Origin: Streptomyces clavuligerus
GTDB taxonomy: Bacteria > Actinomycetota > Actinomycetes > Streptomycetales > Streptomycetaceae
Direction of reading: 5' to 3'
Length of the DNA stretch: 64,000 bases
Assembly: GCF_005519465.1 (NCBI RefSeq)
Contig: NZ_CP027859.1
Span: forward strand, 1,178,001 to 1,242,000
In this document: piece by piece, positions 58,908 through 64,000 of the stretch
How positions within the stretch are numbered: the first letter of the stretch is position 1
How the letters are laid out: each line of letters starts with the position of its first letter
Translations under genes and position numbers: made by a program
Notes under the pieces: generated by a model
Databases searched by the model: none
What the model was told of the DNA's origin: nothing
Seen by the model: only the letters and a program-made list of their open reading frames with translations

Positions 58908-60822
58908 GAGACCTTCTCCTCTCCATGGATGGTTCGGTGGTGCGGTGCTCCCCGCTCCGGGCGGAACGGGGCGTCTGAGGGGCCGGGCGGGCCGGGGCGG
59001 GCGGCTTTCGGCCGGCGCGGCGCAGCTCCCGGTCGAGGAAGACCACGGCCCGGCGCAACACGGTGACGTGGTCGCCGCCGTCGTAGCCGTCGTGGCCGGA
59101 GTCGAGCCACAGGGATTCGTGCCGGACCCCGGCGGCGCGCAGCGCGTCGAGATAGCCGCGGACCTGGCCGGGCGGGCACTTGGCGTCATGGGTGGCGGCG
59201 GCCACCAGCAGCGGGGCGCGGACGGCGGCGGCGTAGTGGATCGGCGAGTTGCGCGCGTACCGCTCGGGCATCGCGTCGGGGGTGCCGCCGAAGAGCCGTT
59301 CGTCCAGGGCGCGCAGCGCGGGGGTGGTGGTGCGGTGGGCCGCCGCGCAGTCGGCGACCGGTTTGACCGCGACCCCCGCCTGCCACAGCCCGGGGCAGGT
59401 GCCGAGGGCGAGCAGCACGAGATAGCCGCCCCAGGAGGTGCCCCAGAGCCCCACGGCGTCGGCGCGGATCAGACCGCGGGCGGCCAGGTCGGCCCGGACC
59501 GACGCCAGGTCGTCGACCTGGGCGAGGCCGACGTCCCTGCCGAAGGCGCGCCGCCAGCGCGGCCCGTATCCGGTGGAGCCCCGGTAGTTGACGCGGGCGA
59601 CGGCGAAACCGGAGGCGACCAGGGAGTGGACGATGCCGTCGTAGGCGTCGCGGTCGTGGTCGGCGGGGCCGCCGTGCACCAGGAACACCGCCGGGACGGG
59701 GCCGCGCGGTGCGTCGGGCAGGCTGAGCAGGGTGTGCACGGGGCCCTCCGGGCCGGGTGTCCAGATGTCCCGGTGGGTGCCGGGGACGCGTCCGGTGACG
59801 GTGGGCAGTCCGGGCAGCGCGGTCTGCCCGGTGGAGCACAGCCGGGGCGGATGGCCGGTCGCCGTCCAGAGGTAGTGGAGATCGCCCCCGGGCCTGGTCG
59901 CGGCGTCGAGGAGGGTGCCCGGCGGGGTGGGGACGGGGGTGAGCGTCCGCGCGTCGAGGTCGGCGCGGTGCAGCGTGGAGCGGCCGTGCCGGTCCTGGCG
60001 TACGAGGACACCGCGGCCGGGTGCGCCGCCGCTCCCGCCGCCGTCCCAGCGGGCGGTGATCTCGGTGTCGAAGGAGCACCAGTCGTGGGTGGTCAGCTCC
60101 CCGGTGGTCGGTTCTCCGGCGGTCGGTTCTCCGGTGGTGGGCTTCCCGGTGGTCGGCTCCCCGGAACCGGCGGGTCCGGCGGTGGGCCGCCAGGTCGCCA
60201 GGGTGTAGCGGTCGTCGCACTCGCGGATGAGGAGCAGCTCCTCGCGCTCCGGCGCGGGGGAGAAGCCCAGCGCCCACAGCCGTCCGGTGGCGCCGCCGGA
60301 CAGCACGGCCCGTACGGCGCCCTCGGCGGTGAGGACGGTGACGGCGTCGGTCCGGGCGAGGGCGAGCAGCCCGCCGCCGGGCGTGATGCCGGTGAGCGTG
60401 GCATGGCCGTCGACCCGGGCCACCGTGCGGGCGGTGCCGCCGCGCGGGCCGACATGGACGGTGGTGGCACGGCCGTCGCCGAGTCCGACGGCGACGGTCG
60501 CGCGGTCGCTCATCGCCAGGCCGCGCGGGAACCCGGAAGGCACGTCCAGCAGTCCGGGCAGGTCGGGGCCCCCGGCGAAGGGCTGGAAGCGCCAGCGCCC
60601 CGAGCCCCGCGCGTCCTCGTCGAACCACCACACGTACGCGTCCCGGTCGATGGCGCCGTGCAGGGTGCCCCGGGGGCGGCGCGTGACCTGCCGGGCGGTG
60701 CGGGTGGCGGCGTCCCAGGTGAAGACCTCGCACCGGCCCTCGGCGTCGGCGGTGAAGACCATCTTCGCCGGGTCGGCGGCGCACACCTCCGGAAGGGCCG
60801 CGCGATAGACCTGATAGCTCAT
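58867..60822 (-). CDS. S9-family (prolyl oligopeptidase-like) peptidase
   Basis: A 651-residue serine peptidase. The N-terminal 390 residues form a beta-propeller (AKMVFTADAEGRCEVFTWDA and similar blades). The C-terminal alpha/beta-hydrolase has VPAVFLVHGGPADHDRDAYD, FAVARVNYRGSTGYGPRWRR and the nucleophile elbow VGLWGTSWGGYLVLLALG with Ser near residue 463. AATHDAKCPPGQVRGYLDAL carries the Asp and WLDSGHDGYDGGDHV the His. Such peptidases cut short peptides, and here it is the best candidate for leader or follower removal from the RiPP. A Gly/Glu/Pro/Thr repeat (TTGKPTTGEPTAGEPTTGEL) interrupts the propeller. The ATG overlaps the MFS stop (ATGA). The last 13 codons overlap the precursor start. 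Confidence 0.87.
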   Translation of the reverse strand: MSYQVYRAALPEVCAADPAKMVFTADAEGRCEVFTWDAATRTARQVTRRPRGTLHGAIDRDAYVWWFDEDARGSGRWRFQPFAGGPDLPGLLDVPSGFPRGLAMSDRATVAVGLGDGRATTVHVGPRGGTARTVARVDGHATLTGITPGGGLLALARTDAVTVLTAEGAVRAVLSGGATGRLWALGFSPAPEREELLLIRECDDRYTLATWRPTAGPAGSGEPTTGKPTTGEPTAGEPTTGELTTHDWCSFDTEITARWDGGGSGGAPGRGVLVRQDRHGRSTLHRADLDARTLTPVPTPPGTLLDAATRPGGDLHYLWTATGHPPRLCSTGQTALPGLPTVTGRVPGTHRDIWTPGPEGPVHTLLSLPDAPRGPVPAVFLVHGGPADHDRDAYDGIVHSLVASGFAVARVNYRGSTGYGPRWRRAFGRDVGLAQVDDLASVRADLAARGLIRADAVGLWGTSWGGYLVLLALGTCPGLWQAGVAVKPVADCAAAHRTTTPALRALDERLFGGTPDAMPERYARNSPIHYAAAVRAPLLVAAATHDAKCPPGQVRGYLDALRAAGVRHESLWLDSGHDGYDGGDHVTVLRRAVVFLDRELRRAGRKPPAPARPAPQTPRSARSGEHRTTEPSMERRRSHAEGRHSQRPARG

Positions 60823-62237
60823 CCGGCGGCCCCCGCCGTCAGACAGCCGCGCACGGTGCGGCGGGAGGTGTGGAGCGCGAGCAGGGCCAGCGTCACCCCG
60901 CAGCCGACCGCGGGCGCGGCGGTGGAGACCCGGTCGGCGAGGAGCCCGGCGAGGACGGGGGCGAGGGCGGCGCCGCCCGTCGTCGCCGTGGCCAGCACCG
61001 CACCCGTACGGGCTTGCACCGCGGGGGCCGTCACCTGGACGGCCCGGGTCTGGAGCACCACGGCGGCGAGCGGCATCAGCAGACACACCAGGCTGAACAG
61101 CAGCCCGTACGCCCAGGCCCCGGTGACGGTGGCGAGCGCGGCGGCGAGCGGGACGAGCAGCCAGGTCACCCCGGTCACGACCCGGGGGGCGCCGAACCGC
61201 CGCGCCACCCGCGGCGCCGCGAGCGCCCCCACCAGACCGGCGGCACCCGAGCAGGCCAGCACCAGGCCGAGGACGGCACCGCCGTGCCCGCCGCGCTGGA
61301 GGGTGAAGACGGCGCTGTAGTAGAGCGCCACGACGACGACGTTGACGGCGGTGCACCATACGAGGACGAGTCGCAGCAGCGGGGACCGGCGCACCAGCCG
61401 CAGCCCGGCGGCGCTCTCCCGCAGCAGCCCCTCGTCCCTCGGCCGCCTGCTCCGCCGCTCGCGGCTCTGCCGCTGCTCGCCGGTGCGGCGCTTCTTGTCC
61501 GTCCGCCGCTCCTCGCAGGTCCGGTGCCTCTCGCCGGTCGGCTGCTCCTCGCCGGTCGGCTGCTCGGCCGGTGCGGCGAGATCCGCGCGCAGGGCGCGCA
61601 GACACAGGGCCGTGACGACGTAGGAGAGGGCGTCGGCGAGGAACGGCAGGGCGCGGCCCGCCTGGTAGAGCAGACCGCCGAGCGCCGGGCCGACGATCAG
61701 GGCGCCCTGGTCGGCGGCGGTGAGCCGGGCGATCGCCCGGGGCTGCTCGGGTGCCGGGCACACCAGCGCGACCGTTCCGCGCTGCGCCGCCTCGAAGCAG
61801 GAGGTCGCGACCCGTTCGACGAGGACCGCCGCGAGGATCAGCCCCAGCGGCGGGCCGCCGGTGACCAGGGCCAGGCTCACCCCGCCCATGGCGAGCGCGG
61901 AGACGGTGGCGGACCAGAACATCACGCGTTTGCGCGCCCCGCGGTCGGCGGGGACGGCGACGACGGGTCCGAGGACGAGTCCGACGGCGGTCGAGACCCC
62001 GGCGATCAGGCCGACGACCTGGGGCGAGGTGCCCAGCCCCAGCAGAAGCAGCGGAAGGACGGCGCCCGACGCCTGACTGCCGACGCCGTCGGCCGCGTTG
62101 GCCCACCACAGCAACCGGAAGTCATGCCGGAAGTCGTCGGTTCCGGTATCGGTTCCCGTATCGGGTTCCGTGGTGGGTTCCGTGTCGGGTCCCGCCCGGT
62201 CGCGGAACGGTCGTGCGGGTGACTCTGACCGTTCCAC
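60819..62237 (-). CDS. MFS transporter, probable RiPP exporter
   Basis: A 472-residue membrane protein of the major facilitator type with about 12 hydrophobic segments (GAVLPLLLLGLGTSPQVVGL, VSTAVGLVLGPVVAVPADRG, LVLVWCTAVNVVVVALYYSA, GLLFSLVCLLMPLAAVVLQT). The loop motif ADRGARKRVMFW is the MFS signature between segments 2 and 3. The first 45 residues are polar with a Glu/Pro/Thr/Asp run, and the central cytoplasmic loop is a long Arg/Glu/Thr-rich stretch. GTG at 62237 has GAGGTG five bases before it. It is the first gene of the RiPP operon, coupled to the peptidase by a four-base overlap. Export of, or immunity to, the finished peptide is the natural role. Confidence 0.85.
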   Translation of the reverse strand: MERSESPARPFRDRAGPDTEPTTEPDTGTDTGTDDFRHDFRLLWWANAADGVGSQASGAVLPLLLLGLGTSPQVVGLIAGVSTAVGLVLGPVVAVPADRGARKRVMFWSATVSALAMGGVSLALVTGGPPLGLILAAVLVERVATSCFEAAQRGTVALVCPAPEQPRAIARLTAADQGALIVGPALGGLLYQAGRALPFLADALSYVVTALCLRALRADLAAPAEQPTGEEQPTGERHRTCEERRTDKKRRTGEQRQSRERRSRRPRDEGLLRESAAGLRLVRRSPLLRLVLVWCTAVNVVVVALYYSAVFTLQRGGHGGAVLGLVLACSGAAGLVGALAAPRVARRFGAPRVVTGVTWLLVPLAAALATVTGAWAYGLLFSLVCLLMPLAAVVLQTRAVQVTAPAVQARTGAVLATATTGGAALAPVLAGLLADRVSTAAPAVGCGVTLALLALHTSRRTVRGCLTAGAAG

Positions 62238-62919
62238 GGGAACACCTCGTCGATTTGGAGAAACCGTGCAGAAAGTGTGGTGGGGACGAAACGAGCGGGA
62301 GCCTAATGTGGCTTGAAGTGACGTCACAAGGGTGCGTCACGAATGGCTGGATTCCTCTGCCAGGAGGGCGCGTTGGAGTCGGGCGGTCGATGCGGGGGAA
62401 TCGGTGGCGATCCTTCCGCTGTCCGGAGCGAGTGAAGGACCGTTTCTCCAGGGAGGCGTCGGTGACGGGCGCCGTCGGCCCCGGCGGGGGCACCCGGGGG
62501 AGGGGCCGGGCGAGCGGCGGCCCACCGGGGTGCGGGGCGGTGCTCCGACGGTTCTTTCGGCCGAGAACGTTCGCCGCGGAGATGACCGGAGACCGCCTCC
62601 GGTGCCGATACGGAAGGTGCCGGTGGTGTCGGGCCGACGTGGACGGTGTCCGCCCGGACGGGGGCGGTACGGAGGGTGTCCACCCGGATGGGGAGCGGTA
62701 CGGACGGGAGCGATAGGGACGGTGGCGGTGGGAACGGTGGTGGTGAGGGTACGGACGGGAGAGGTACGGACGGGAGCGGTACGACGGGGCGAAGGCGGCC
62801 CGGCCCTGACGGTCGCCGTGGCGACGGCGCTGGTCAGGGCCCGTTGTCAGTGCCCCTGCCTAGAGTCCTTGTCCAGGAGAAGACCTCAGGCATCAGGGAC
62901 ATCCGAGGGGAGTTCTGCC
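62238..62919. other. Long intergenic region: RiPP promoter and G-rich repeats
   Basis: I see no supported gene in these 682 bases. The frames that stay open lack ribosome sites and read as Gly/Arg-rich shadow sequence. The left part should hold the leftward RiPP-operon promoter, with a CATTAGGCT-like -10 (about 62299-62309 on the minus strand). The right part has three copies of GGTACGGACGGGAG (62697-62710, 62748-62761, 62763-62776) and many GGGAGCGG variants. The promoter of the DUF1801 gene must lie near 62850-62900. Confidence 0.55.
62318..62327 (-). promoter_or_regulatory. GTGACGTCAC palindrome in the RiPP promoter region
   Basis: GTGACGTCAC is a perfect 10-bp palindrome, extended by CTTGAA on one side and AAGGG on the other. 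It lies about 80 bases before the MFS start, just upstream of the likely -10, where a regulator would act. No regulator gene is adjacent. Confidence 0.4.
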
Positions 62920-63384
62920 ATGGGCGGTACCAAGAGCGGCGGGAACGGCACGGGCAAGGGTTTCACGGCCGAGGAGCGGGCCGCGATGAAGGAACGCGCC
63001 GGCGAGCTGAGGGCGGCGGCGCGGCGCGCCTCGCGGGAGGAGAAGGAGGCGGAGGCGGCACGGGAGGTGCTCGCGAAGATCGCCGACATGCCGGAGCCGG
63101 ACCGGAGCAGGGCCGAGCGCGTCCATGCCGTCGTCACGGCGAGCGCTCCGCAGCTCGCGCCGAGACTCTGGTACGGGATGCCCGCCTACGCGCTGAACGG
63201 CAAGGTCCTCTGCTTCTACCAGGGCGCGGAGAAGTTCTCCACGCGCTACGCGACCCTCGGCTTCAGCGACGAGGCGAAGCTGGACGACGGCCCGACGTGG
63301 GCGGTGGCCTTCGCGCTGACCGAGGTGAACGCCGAGGTGGAGGCGCGGATCGCCGCACTGGTGGAGCGGGCGGTGGCCCGGTGA
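62920..63384 (+). CDS. DUF1801 (YdhG-like) protein
   Basis: A 154-residue cytoplasmic protein. The N-terminal third is highly charged and helical ([20 protein letters not shown]). The rest is a DUF1801 domain: [60 protein letters not shown]. The family is structurally known (YdhG/YjhT-type) and has been proposed as an iron chaperone, but the function in actinomycetes is not established. ATG at 62920 has GGGGAG seven bases upstream. It is a single gene with a hairpin after it. Confidence 0.85.
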   Translation: MGGTKSGGNGTGKGFTAEERAAMKERAGELRAAARRASREEKEAEAAREVLAKIADMPEPDRSRAERVHAVVTASAPQLAPRLWYGMPAYALNGKVLCFYQGAEKFSTRYATLGFSDEAKLDDGPTWAVAFALTEVNAEVEARIAALVERAVAR

Positions 63385-63440
63385 CCACCCCGTCCGGGTG
63401 GCTGCCGGTGTTCCGGCGGCGGTCCCGGCCGCCGCCGGAG

Positions 63441-63464
63441 GGCGGCCCTGCCGCCAGGGCCGCC
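63441..63464. terminator. Bidirectional terminator
   Basis: GGCGGCCCTG and CAGGGCCGCC are perfect 10-bp arms around CCGC, between the DUF1801 stop (63384) and the convergent monooxygenase stop (63501). Confidence 0.75.
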
Positions 63465-63500
63465 CCGGGGGAGCGCGGGGCGGTGCCGGGACTCCCGGGC

Positions 63501-64000
<500 letters not shown>

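Noticed and set aside
62213..62716. Possible 167-codon gene right of the RiPP operon
   Set aside because: It begins inside the MFS 5' end, lacks a ribosome site and turns into Gly/Arg repeats over the G-rich tandem sequence.

Overview
The window is very GC-rich, with short intergenic gaps, GTG/TTG starts, many ATGA-coupled genes and G/C-rich hairpin terminators. Its families are typical of Streptomyces: ALF-repeat and I36-type secreted proteins, a LAL regulator, a HelR ATPase with a rifamycin-associated element, an nSTAND/WD40 protein and several P450s. I read it as Streptomyces chromosome. I saw no rRNA, tRNA, CRISPR array, transposase or integrase.

Layout. 1-21.9 kb is accessory and regulatory. 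It holds a secreted ALF-repeat protein, an SGNH esterase, helR with its element, a peptidoglycan-binding DUF1906 protein and an orphan P450. These are followed by small secreted proteins, an aminoglycoside nucleotidyltransferase-GNAT fusion, a MarR/isochorismatase pair, a 14-repeat WD40 nSTAND protein, a truncated terpene synthase, an alpha/beta-hydrolase with FG-GAP-type repeats and an orphan LuxR regulator.

21.97-45.57 kb is a complete staurosporine-type indolocarbazole cluster. StaO and StaD make chromopyrrolic acid from two tryptophan-derived units. StaP and StaC close and oxidise the aglycone. StaA, StaB, StaJ, StaI, StaE and StaK make the activated L-amino-deoxysugar. StaG and StaN form the two C-N links, and StaMA and StaMB methylate the sugar. 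StaR is the LAL activator. The ten genes staO to staC run leftward, staG-staN-staA-staB run rightward from a shared 0.5-kb promoter region, and staR converges on staB. No tryptophan halogenase is present, which argues against rebeccamycin.

45.8-51.2 kb is mixed: a divergent methyltransferase/VOC dioxygenase pair, an I36-like secreted protein, a TetR-SDR unit with two clear operators, and a choice-of-anchor-type secreted protein. 51.4-55.9 kb holds a 1322-residue protein whose body resembles effectors of extracellular contractile injection systems, ending in a PD-(D/E)xK nuclease-like tip, followed by a likely immunity gene.

55.9-62.2 kb, read right to left, is a compact RiPP operon: MFS exporter, S9 peptidase, 39-residue precursor, hairpin, B12-type radical SAM enzyme, DUF5825-like partner. 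The peptide has no cysteine and I do not recognise its product, so this is the best candidate for an undescribed system. The window ends with a DUF1801 protein and the C-terminal part of a flavin monooxygenase that runs off the right edge.

Across the window many genes carry in-frame short tandem repeats encoding low-complexity inserts (helR, staP, staJ, staD, staN, staA, staR, the S9 peptidase and the NTF2-like gene), which looks like a strain-level habit.
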